Shown one piece after another: positions 1 through 6,485 of a DNA stretch of 33,771 nucleotides. Where the stretch lies: contig DGDO01000042.1 in the NCBI GenBank assembly GCA_002385475.1, positions 1 to 33,771 on the forward strand. Reading direction: 5' to 3'. Source of the stretch: Candidatus Sordicultor fermentans (GTDB lineage: Bacteria; Atribacterota; Atribacteria; Atribacterales; Caldatribacteriaceae). Position numbers and translations under genes: made by a program. The notes below the pieces were generated by a model. That model ran no database searches. It was not told where the DNA came from and was given only the letters and a program-made list of their open reading frames with translations. Numbering within the stretch: the stretch's first letter is position 1; the number at the start of each line of letters is the position of its first letter.

Positions 1-336
1 AAAAAGGTTTCCCATGTTCTGGACATTCCCTTAAGCGAAATTTACGGGATAGTTACTTTTTATCACTTTTTCTCTCTCAAGCCTCGAGGAAAACATATTA
101 TTCAGGTTTGCTTGGGAACAGCTTGCTATGTGAGAGGAGGACAAGAAATTCTCAATCGTTTGGAGGAGGATTTAGAAATTGGAGTAGGAGAGGTGACCGA
201 AGACAGATTGTATTCCCTGGAAGTAATGCGTTGTGCTGGAGCTTGTGGTTTAGCACCGATAGTTAAGATTGACAACGATATTTATAAGAGGGTAAACCCT
301 GCTCAAATTATGGATATAGTTAAGAGCTATTCCTAA
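1..336 (+). CDS. hydC: HydC/NuoE-like [2Fe-2S] subunit, 5' end outside the window
   Basis: This is the C-terminal part (111 residues visible) of a thioredoxin-fold [2Fe-2S] subunit of the NuoE/HydC family, the small partner of a NuoF/HydB diaphorase. The frame is open from base 1 with no start, so the gene begins upstream. Visible hallmarks are EIYGIVTFYHFF, then the first cysteine pair in QVCLGTACYVRGG (C-x4-C) and the second in RCAGACGLAPIV (C-x3-C), the four ligands expected. It ends in TAA four bases before the next ATG. A second, complete HydC lies at 4357-4821, so the operon carries two. I infer that this copy pairs with the NuoF-GltD fusion downstream. It acts in the cytoplasm, passing electrons between flavin and Fe-S centres. 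Confidence 0.9.
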   Translation, partial: KKVSHVLDIPLSEIYGIVTFYHFFSLKPRGKHIIQVCLGTACYVRGGQEILNRLEEDLEIGVGEVTEDRLYSLEVMRCAGACGLAPIVKIDNDIYKRVNPAQIMDIVKSYS

Positions 337-340
337 TTTT

Positions 341-901
341 ATGAAGGAACTTTCTTTACACATTTTAGATGTAGTGGAAAATTCTCTCCGGGCTAAAGCA
401 AAAAAAGTAAGGATTTCTATCCTGGAGGATACCCGGGAAAATCGTTTGGAGTTGGTTATTGAGGATGACGGAGAAGGCATGGATGAGGAAACATTAAAAA
501 TGGTGAGGGACCCTTTTTTTTCTGGACAGGGTAAGAAGGTGGGAATGGGCATTCCTCTCTTAGATCAATTAACCAGGCAATGCGAGGGGAATTTAGAGAT
601 ATTATCGGAAAAAGGTAAAGGAACCACTGTGCGAGCAACTTTTCAAAGAGATAATCTTGATTTACCCCCTCTGGGAAAACTGGCTGATACTCTTTTTGTG
701 ATTATGGCTTCTCATCCAGAAGTGGAGCTGGAATTTATCCACCGAATAGATGATTGCCAGTGGTTATTTAACAGTAAAAAGGTAGAGGAAGAATTAGATT
801 TAACCGAGGAAAACCGGGGTGTACTTTTGCCTGCTATTCGGGAGTGGATTGAGTATCAAGAAGAAATATTGAAGGGAGGAATTGGGAATGAAGATAAGTA
901 G
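341..901 (+). CDS. Stand-alone GHKL/histidine-kinase-type ATPase domain protein
   Basis: A 186-residue protein carrying an ATP-binding fold of the GHKL type (histidine kinase/anti-sigma factor ATPase). The N-box is around residues 6-17 (HILDVVENSLRA), the G1 box at DDGEGMDEE (about 42-50) and the G2 box at KKVGMGIPLL (about 65-74), followed by a GKGTTVRATF strand. There is no phospho-accepting H-box, sensor or membrane segment, so it is not a complete histidine kinase. The C-terminal 80 residues have no domain I recognise. It lies between hydC and the ferredoxin gene with only four bases to the upstream stop, so it is cotranscribed with redox subunits. Similar ATPase genes next to hydrogenase operons are known from thermophilic anaerobes, but their function is not established. 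A regulatory (anti-sigma-like) or assembly role is inference. Confidence 0.75.
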   Translation: MKELSLHILDVVENSLRAKAKKVRISILEDTRENRLELVIEDDGEGMDEETLKMVRDPFFSGQGKKVGMGIPLLDQLTRQCEGNLEILSEKGKGTTVRATFQRDNLDLPPLGKLADTLFVIMASHPEVELEFIHRIDDCQWLFNSKKVEEELDLTEENRGVLLPAIREWIEYQEEILKGGIGNEDK

Positions 902-1268
902 TATAGAAGATTTAAGACGAATTAAAGAAGAAGCGCAAAAAAGAACTTTATTGCGAGAAGGAAAGGCTGATTATAGAGTGGTAGTGCATATGGGGACCTG
1001 TGGTATAGCAGCAGGAGCGAGAGAGGTAATGTCAGCCATTCTGGATGAAATTGCTAAACGAGGTCTCACTAACGTTATGGTTACCCAGGCTGGTTGTATC
1101 GGACTCTGTGATCGAGAACCTCTGGTGAGCGTGGAAAAGGGGGAGGAGCGAATTTTATATGGTGATATTACCCCGGACAGGGCTCGACAAATCATAGCTT
1201 CTCACCTGGTTAATGGCCAGATTGTAGGAGATTGGGTAGTGCATGCTGAAGGCAGGGCGAGGAGGTAA
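888..1268 (+). CDS. Thioredoxin-fold [2Fe-2S] ferredoxin-like protein
   Basis: A 126-residue cytoplasmic protein of the thioredoxin-like [2Fe-2S] ferredoxin family found in bifurcating hydrogenase operons. I start it at ATG 888 because GGGAGGA (874-880) sits seven bases upstream; the in-frame TTG at 882 is too close to that site. It overlaps the ATPase gene by 14 bases. Motifs are GTCGIAAGAREV, with one cysteine where NuoE has a C-x4-C pair, and TQAGCIGLCDREP with the second pair. Only three cysteines are therefore present, an alanine standing in the second ligand position. As I recall, this three-cysteine pattern is common in the family. The probable role is an electron-transfer adaptor, or a structural relative that no longer binds a cluster. 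The C-terminal tail (DRARQIIASHLVNGQIV) matches the linker at the N-terminus of the HydB proteins. Confidence 0.75.
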   Translation: MKISSIEDLRRIKEEAQKRTLLREGKADYRVVVHMGTCGIAAGAREVMSAILDEIAKRGLTNVMVTQAGCIGLCDREPLVSVEKGEERILYGDITPDRARQIIASHLVNGQIVGDWVVHAEGRARR

Positions 1269-1273
1269 AGTGG

Positions 1274-4200
1274 ATGGCTGAACAGGAAAGATGTCAGGTA
1301 CTTCTATGTGCTGGTGCGGCTTGTATTTCTTCTGGGGCTTTAAAAATAAAGGAAGCTCTGGTAAGGGAGCTTCAGAAAAATGCCTTGGATAATGAGGTAA
1401 GGTTGATCGAGACTGGTTGTGTGGGTCCTTGTAATTTAGGACCACTGGCCATCATCTACCCGGAGGGGGTTTTTTATCAGAAACTAACTCCTGAAGACGC
1501 AAAAGAGATAGTTGAGGAACATCTTCTTAAAGGGAGGGTGGTAGAGAGGTTACTATATCAGCCGCCCCAGGAAGAAAGAAAAAAGTTTTTGCGAGAAATT
1601 GATTTTTTTGATAAGCAACTAAAAATTGCTCTGCGAAATTGTGGTTTCATCAATCCTCTGAACATTGAAGAATATATCGCTCGTGACGGATATTTAGCTC
1701 TCTCTCGAGTTTTGACTGAGATGACTCCTGAGGAAGTAATAGCAGAAGTTAAAAAGTCAGGTCTTCTGGGTCGAGGCGGAGCAGGTTTCCCTACGGGCTT
1801 AAAGTGGGAGCTTACCCGGCAAGCTAAAGGCTATCCCAAGTTTATCATTTGTAATGCTGATGAGGGAGACCCGGGAGCTTTTATGGATAGAAGTATTTTA
1901 GAAGGTGACCCGCATTCCGTAATTGAGGCCATGACTATCGCCGGCTATGCAGTAGGAGCAGAAAAAGGCTATGTTTACGTTCGGGCAGAATACCCTTTAG
2001 CGGTAGAGCGACTGGAATATGCTATAAATCAAGCTCGAGAATATGGTCTTCTGGGAGAAGATATACTCAACAGTGGTTTTAACTTTGATGTCGAGATTCG
2101 TATTGGAGCGGGAGCTTTTGTCTGTGGAGAAGAAACAGCTTTGATTGCATCTGTAGAAGGAAAAAGGGGCATGCCTCGCCCTAAACCTCCTTATCCTGCT
2201 CAGGAAGGATTATGGGGGAAACCCACAGTGATTAACAATGTGGAAACCTATGCCAATATTCCCCCCATCATATTACAGGGGGCAGATTGGTTCCGGTCTA
2301 TTGGAGCAGAGAATAGCAAAGGTACTAAAGTTTTTGCTCTGGCTGGGGATATAAATAATACCGGTTTAGTAGAAGTGCCTATGGGTATTAGCTTGGGAGA
2401 GGTCATTTATGATTTAGGAGGAGGTATTCGAGGAGGCAAAAAACTAAAAGCGGTGCAGATTGGAGGGCCTTCAGGAGGATGTATCCCGGTTGGGTATCTC
2501 AATGTTAAAATCGATTACGATTCTCTGAAAGAGTTAGGAGCCATTATGGGCTCGGGTGGTCTCATAGTTATGGATGAAGATACCTGCATGGTGGATCTGG
2601 CTCGATTTTTCCTGGAGTTTGTTCAAGACGAATCGTGCGGGAAATGCACTCCCTGCCGAATAGGCACTAAAAGGATGTTAGAAATTTTACAGAGGATTAC
2701 CCAGGGAGAAGGAAGAGAAGGAGATATAGAGCGTTTGGAAGATTTAGCTAACCAGATCAAGACCACTGCTTTGTGCGGTCTGGGGCAAACTGCTCCCAAT
2801 CCGGTTTTGAGTACTATTCATTATTTTCGGGACGAATACGAGGCTCACATTCGAGAGAAAAAATGTCCAGCAGTGGTGTGCCGGCCATTATTTGTGTCTC
2901 CCTGTCAGCATGCCTGTCCTCTGGGTATAAATATTCCCGGTTATATTTCTTGCATTAAAGAGGGCGATTATTTGGGCGCTTTACAGATTATCAGGGAAGA
3001 TAACCCGCTTCCTTCAGTTTGTGGGCGGGTTTGTCATCGGCTTTGCGAAAGTAAGTGCAGGCGTGGAGATATGGATGAGCCGGTAGCTATTGATGATTTA
3101 AAGCGTTTTGTGGCTGATTATGCCCGGCAAAATCGGATAGCCTTGCCAGTGGTTATGGATAGAAAACGAGATGAATCAGTAGCTGTGGTGGGTTCTGGTC
3201 CTGCGGGACTCACTTGTGCTTATTATCTGGCCCGGCTGGGTTATTCGGTAACCATTTTTGAAGCTCTTCCTGTAGCGGGAGGAATGTTAGCTGCAGGTAT
3301 TCCTTCTTATCGTTTGCCTCGAGAGGCTCTGGAATATGACATTAATCAAATTAAGGCTATGGGAGTAAAGATAGAGCTCAATAAAGCGGTGGGTAAAGAA
3401 ATTAGCTGGAAGGAAGTACGGGAAAAGTTTGATGCTGTTTTCCTGGGTATAGGAGCCTGGAAGAGCGCTCCTTTAGGTATTCCTGGTGAAAATCTCTCTG
3501 GAGTAATTGCCGCTCTCGACTTTCTACGCGACTTTAATTTAGGAGGCCATGTTGAGGTTCCCCGTCGAGCAGTGGTGGTGGGAGGAGGAAATGCAGCCAT
3601 AGACGCTGCTCGTACTCTTCTTCGTCTGGGAGCAGAGGAGGTAAACGTAGTTTATCGGCGTACCAGAGGTGAAATGCCTGCTATTTCCGAAGAAGTAGAA
3701 GCTGCAGAAGAAGAGGGCGTTATTTTCCACTTTTTGATGGCTCCACTTGAAGTGATAGGAGAAAATGGCAAAGTAAAAGGTATCAGGTTGCAAAGGATGA
3801 AGCTGGGAGAATTTGACCGGAGTGGAAGAAGGAGGCCTATCCCTGTAGAAGGTGCAGAAGCTTTCTGGGAATGTGATATGGTGGTGGAAGCAGTGGGTCA
3901 AATTCCGGAAGTGGAGAGTTTAGGAGAGATGTTATCTGTGGACCATCGAGGTAATATTTTAGTGGACCGTTATTCTCTTTCTACCTCCCTTCCTGGAGTT
4001 TTTGCTGGAGGGGATGCTATAGGTGAAGAGGCTACCGTGGTTCATGCTATGGCTCTGGGTAAAAAAGCAGCCTTTAGTATTCACCAGTATCTGCGGGATT
4101 TGAAGCCTGAGGAAGAAGAAGTTATAATCCGGCCAGAGCGACCCAAAATTCTGGAGGAACCACCAGTTTTACAAGAAATCCCTCGAGTTAAGCCACCGGA

Positions 4201-4360
4201 GCTACCTGTAAGAGAGCGAGTGTGTTCTTTTTCGGAAGTGAAGCTCTGTCTGGAAGAGGAAGACGCTCGTCGGGAGGCAGAACGATGTTTGCGCTGCGAT
4301 CTGGAAAAAGTATTGAAAAAATACCAGGAAATAGTTATGGCTGAGGAGGAGGTTCAATGA
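1274..4360 (+). CDS. HydB/NuoF diaphorase fused to GltD/NfnB-like NADPH:FAD oxidoreductase
   Basis: A 1028-residue fusion. Residues 1-100 form a [2Fe-2S] thioredoxin-fold domain (C12, C17, C49, C53). Residues about 125-530 are NuoF/HydB: FMN/NADH site GLLGRGGAGFPTGLKWE, NADEGDPGAF, EETALIASVEGKRG, SLBB region, and [4Fe-4S] ligands in CGKCTPC (455-461) plus C501. At about 531, where HydB proteins normally start a 2x[4Fe-4S] ferredoxin tail, the chain instead enters the double-cluster domain of GltD/NfnB/DPYD enzymes (cysteines 544, 548, 583, 587, 591, 595). An FAD Rossmann motif VGSGPAG (about 639-645), an NADPH motif VVGGGNAAIDAAR (about 768) and YRRTRGEMPA follow, ending in EAERCLRCD (C1005, C1008). 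It should oxidise or reduce NADH at one end and NADPH at the other. The start has GAGGAGG about 8 bases upstream. The stop overlaps the next start (ATGA). The frame is uninterrupted, so the fusion is genuine rather than an assembly of fragments. Confidence 0.92.
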   Translation: MAEQERCQVLLCAGAACISSGALKIKEALVRELQKNALDNEVRLIETGCVGPCNLGPLAIIYPEGVFYQKLTPEDAKEIVEEHLLKGRVVERLLYQPPQEERKKFLREIDFFDKQLKIALRNCGFINPLNIEEYIARDGYLALSRVLTEMTPEEVIAEVKKSGLLGRGGAGFPTGLKWELTRQAKGYPKFIICNADEGDPGAFMDRSILEGDPHSVIEAMTIAGYAVGAEKGYVYVRAEYPLAVERLEYAINQAREYGLLGEDILNSGFNFDVEIRIGAGAFVCGEETALIASVEGKRGMPRPKPPYPAQEGLWGKPTVINNVETYANIPPIILQGADWFRSIGAENSKGTKVFALAGDINNTGLVEVPMGISLGEVIYDLGGGIRGGKKLKAVQIGGPSGGCIPVGYLNVKIDYDSLKELGAIMGSGGLIVMDEDTCMVDLARFFLEFVQDESCGKCTPCRIGTKRMLEILQRITQGEGREGDIERLEDLANQIKTTALCGLGQTAPNPVLSTIHYFRDEYEAHIREKKCPAVVCRPLFVSPCQHACPLGINIPGYISCIKEGDYLGALQIIREDNPLPSVCGRVCHRLCESKCRRGDMDEPVAIDDLKRFVADYARQNRIALPVVMDRKRDESVAVVGSGPAGLTCAYYLARLGYSVTIFEALPVAGGMLAAGIPSYRLPREALEYDINQIKAMGVKIELNKAVGKEISWKEVREKFDAVFLGIGAWKSAPLGIPGENLSGVIAALDFLRDFNLGGHVEVPRRAVVVGGGNAAIDAARTLLRLGAEEVNVVYRRTRGEMPAISEEVEAAEEEGVIFHFLMAPLEVIGENGKVKGIRLQRMKLGEFDRSGRRRPIPVEGAEAFWECDMVVEAVGQIPEVESLGEMLSVDHRGNILVDRYSLSTSLPGVFAGGDAIGEEATVVHAMALGKKAAFSIHQYLRDLKPEEEEVIIRPERPKILEEPPVLQEIPRVKPPELPVRERVCSFSEVKLCLEEEDARREAERCLRCDLEKVLKKYQEIVMAEEEVQ
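1661..1810 (+). repeat. 150-bp tract identical to 5213-5362 (copy 1)
   Basis: This stretch, coding residues 130-179 of the NuoF-GltD fusion, is identical base for base with 5213-5362 in the second hydB; I compared both by eye without a mismatch. It starts at AACATTGAAG and ends at AAAGTGGGAG, with the sequences diverging on both sides. It covers the loop before the FMN site and the glycine-rich GLLGRGGAGFPTGLKWE motif. Synonymous positions are identical too, which points to recent gene conversion rather than protein constraint. Confidence 0.95.
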
Positions 4361-4821
4361 CTGGATTAGCAGTTTATGAGGAGATAGATGAAATTATCGG
4401 GAAACATCAAGAGGAGAAAACTCCTCTTCTTTCTATTCTGCAAGAGATACAGGAGAGATGGCGATATCTCCCCGGGGATGTTCTAGGATATGTATCCCGG
4501 AAGTTAGATATTCCGTCCAGTATGGTATGGGGAGTAGCCACTTTTTATTCCTTTCTGAAAACAGAACCGGCAGGTGAATACGTCATCAGGGTTTGTTGCA
4601 ATGCTCCCTGTCATGTTAATGGTTCTGTGGACGTTTTGAAAACCCTGCAAAAGGAGTTAGGTATTAAAGAAGGGGAAACTTCCCGAGATGGCAAATTTAC
4701 TCTGGAGACGACCAGCTGTTTGGGAGTTTGTGGTGTTGCTCCCGCTATGATGATTAACGATGTAACTTATGGCAATCTCTCAGAAGACAGAATCCGAGAG
4801 ATTTTAGCCCTTTACCGGTAG
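4357..4821 (+). CDS. hydC: HydC/NuoE [2Fe-2S] subunit of hydrogenase/diaphorase
   Basis: A complete 154-residue NuoE/HydC. After a helical N-terminus (IDEIIGKHQEEKTPLLSILQ) and the family signature GVATFYSFLKTEP come the four [2Fe-2S] ligands C80 and C85 (CNAPC) and C121 and C125 (SCLGVCGVAP). This is the standard C-x4-C...C-x3-C pattern, at normal family length. The ATG overlaps the stop of the fusion gene (ATGA), and hydB follows ten bases after its own stop, so translation is probably coupled. In HydABC enzymes this subunit sits beside HydB and relays electrons near the flavin. Because one operon holds two HydCs and two HydBs, which pairs with which is inference; position suggests this one serves the second HydB and HydA. 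Confidence 0.93.
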   Translation: MTGLAVYEEIDEIIGKHQEEKTPLLSILQEIQERWRYLPGDVLGYVSRKLDIPSSMVWGVATFYSFLKTEPAGEYVIRVCCNAPCHVNGSVDVLKTLQKELGIKEGETSRDGKFTLETTSCLGVCGVAPAMMINDVTYGNLSEDRIREILALYR

Positions 4822-4831
4822 GAGGACGCGT

Positions 4832-6466
4832 ATGTTTTATCGCAGTCATGTTTTAGTGGAGATGACCAGTAATTCTCTGGTTCGGGGAGCAGCTCAAATT
4901 AAAGAGAGACTGGAGAGAGAAATTGAAAGGTTAGGTTTAGATAAAGAAATTAAAGTTCTGGAAACTGGTAGCCTTGGGGCAGCCCTTCCCTCTCCTTTTG
5001 TGGTGGTTTACCCTGATAACATCGTTTATGCTCCGGTTACAGTGAGCGATGTAAAAAGGATTGTAGAAGAGCATTTCTGGAAAGGAAGACCAGTGGGAGA
5101 TTTGATTTTCTCTCCTTCAGAACGGAGAGAAATTGGTGTTTTTTTACCTTATTTTCCACTGACTAAAGAAAAAAGGGTGGTTTTACGCAATAGCGGTCAG
5201 ATTGATCCCACTAACATTGAAGAATATATCGCTCGTGACGGATATTTAGCTCTCTCTCGAGTTTTGACTGAGATGACTCCTGAGGAAGTAATAGCAGAAG
5301 TTAAAAAGTCAGGTCTTCTGGGTCGAGGCGGAGCAGGTTTCCCTACGGGCTTAAAGTGGGAGTTTACTAAAAATGCAGAAGGAGTGGAAAAATATATAGT
5401 ATGCAATGCTGATGAGGGAGAGCCAGGAACTTTTAAAGACCGACTTATTTTAGAAGGTGACCCTCATTCCATAATTGAAGCCATGGCTATTGCCGGTTAT
5501 GCAGTAGGAGCTGGAGAGGGTTACATCTATGTGCGAGGAGAATATCCCCAGAGTATTAACCATTTGAGAATAGCCATTGAGCAAGCCCGAGAATATGGTT
5601 TGTTAGGGGAAAATATATTGGGTTCCTCCTTTAGTTTTGAAGTGCGTATTCGTAAAGGGGCAGGAGCCTACATATGTGGAGAAGAGACTGCTCTTTTAGA
5701 GTCCATTGAGGGGAAAAGAGGAATACCTCGAAACAAGCCTCCTTATCCTGCTCAAGAGGGATTATGGGGGAAACCAACAGTAATTAACAATGTGGAAACT
5801 CTGGCCAATATTCCTCCTATCATATTACAGGGCGCAGATTGGTTTCGGTCTATTGGAACTCCCACCTGTACAGGTACTAAAGTTTTTACCTTGACTGGTA
5901 ATGTAAACAATCTGGGCTTAATCGAAGTTCCTATGGGTATTACCTTAAGGGAACTGATTTTTGAGGTGGGAGGAGGTATCCGGGGGGGTCATAACCTGAA
6001 ATTAGTTCAAACTGGTGGTCCCTCAGGTGGTACTATGACTCCTGACCTTTTAGATGTTCCGATGGCTTTTGATACTCTTTCCCGTTATGATTCGGCTTTA
6101 GGGTCGGGAGCACTTACGGTAATAGATGATACTCACTGTATCGTAGATGTGGTTAGAAATTTTATGGAGTTTTTTCTTTATGAATCGTGCGGGAAATGTA
6201 CTCCCTGCCGAGTGGGGACTAAGAGGATAGTGGAAATTCTAAATAGAATAAGTGAAGGCAGAGGAGAACCCTCCGATCTTGAAAATCTACGCTATATGGG
6301 AGAACATATAAAAAGTACATCTTTTTGTGGTTTAGGACAGGCTGCTCCTAATCCTCTTTTGCGCTCTTTAAGTTTTTTTGAGGAGGAATTTAGAGCTCAC
6401 CTGGAAGAGAAAAGGTGTCCTGTGGATACTTGTTCTATGAAAACTAAAACTAAAATTTTGATTTGA
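4832..6466 (+). CDS. hydB: HydB/NuoF-like diaphorase subunit, cysteine-less N-domain and no ferredoxin tail
   Basis: A 544-residue NuoF/HydB paralogue of the fusion's first half, binding FMN, NAD(H) and a [4Fe-4S] cluster. Core motifs are intact: GLLGRGGAGFPTGLKWE, NADEGEPGTFKDR, EETALLESIEGKRG, CGKCTPCRVGTKR and the later FCGLGQ cysteine. Two things are odd. The N-terminal thioredoxin-like domain keeps its framework (LETGSLGAALPSP) but has replaced all four cluster cysteines: positions equivalent to C12, C17, C49 and C53 of the paralogue are Glu, Ser, Ser and Ala. The protein also stops 13 residues after KRCPVDTC, just where HydB enzymes such as that of Thermotoga maritima continue into a two-cluster ferredoxin domain. 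AGGAGGACGCG precedes the ATG. HydA follows 19 bases later, so this is probably the diaphorase of the hydrogenase. Confidence 0.92.
   Translation: MFYRSHVLVEMTSNSLVRGAAQIKERLEREIERLGLDKEIKVLETGSLGAALPSPFVVVYPDNIVYAPVTVSDVKRIVEEHFWKGRPVGDLIFSPSERREIGVFLPYFPLTKEKRVVLRNSGQIDPTNIEEYIARDGYLALSRVLTEMTPEEVIAEVKKSGLLGRGGAGFPTGLKWEFTKNAEGVEKYIVCNADEGEPGTFKDRLILEGDPHSIIEAMAIAGYAVGAGEGYIYVRGEYPQSINHLRIAIEQAREYGLLGENILGSSFSFEVRIRKGAGAYICGEETALLESIEGKRGIPRNKPPYPAQEGLWGKPTVINNVETLANIPPIILQGADWFRSIGTPTCTGTKVFTLTGNVNNLGLIEVPMGITLRELIFEVGGGIRGGHNLKLVQTGGPSGGTMTPDLLDVPMAFDTLSRYDSALGSGALTVIDDTHCIVDVVRNFMEFFLYESCGKCTPCRVGTKRIVEILNRISEGRGEPSDLENLRYMGEHIKSTSFCGLGQAAPNPLLRSLSFFEEEFRAHLEEKRCPVDTCSMKTKTKILI
5213..5362 (+). 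repeat. 150-bp tract identical to 1661-1810 (copy 2)
   Basis: This is the second copy of the perfect 150-bp identity between the two hydB paralogues, coding residues 128-177 here. Immediately left (attgatcccact versus atcaatcctctg) and right (tttactaaaaat versus cttacccggcaa) the genes diverge. Shorter near-identical patches recur further on, for example around 2190-2300 and 5740-5850, and around the CGKCTPC codons. Confidence 0.95.
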
Positions 6467-6485
6467 ATAAGGAGTTGAAGAGCCC

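Noticed and set aside
3539..3901. Minus-strand open frame of 120 codons inside the HydB-GltD gene
   Set aside because: It is the shadow of a well-conserved NADPH-binding domain; no domain is recognisable.
1274..4360. Fusion gene as an assembly artefact joining two genes
   Set aside because: The frame is continuous and the junction falls precisely at a domain boundary. The cysteine pattern of the GltD N-terminal domain is complete, and the stop overlaps the next start normally.
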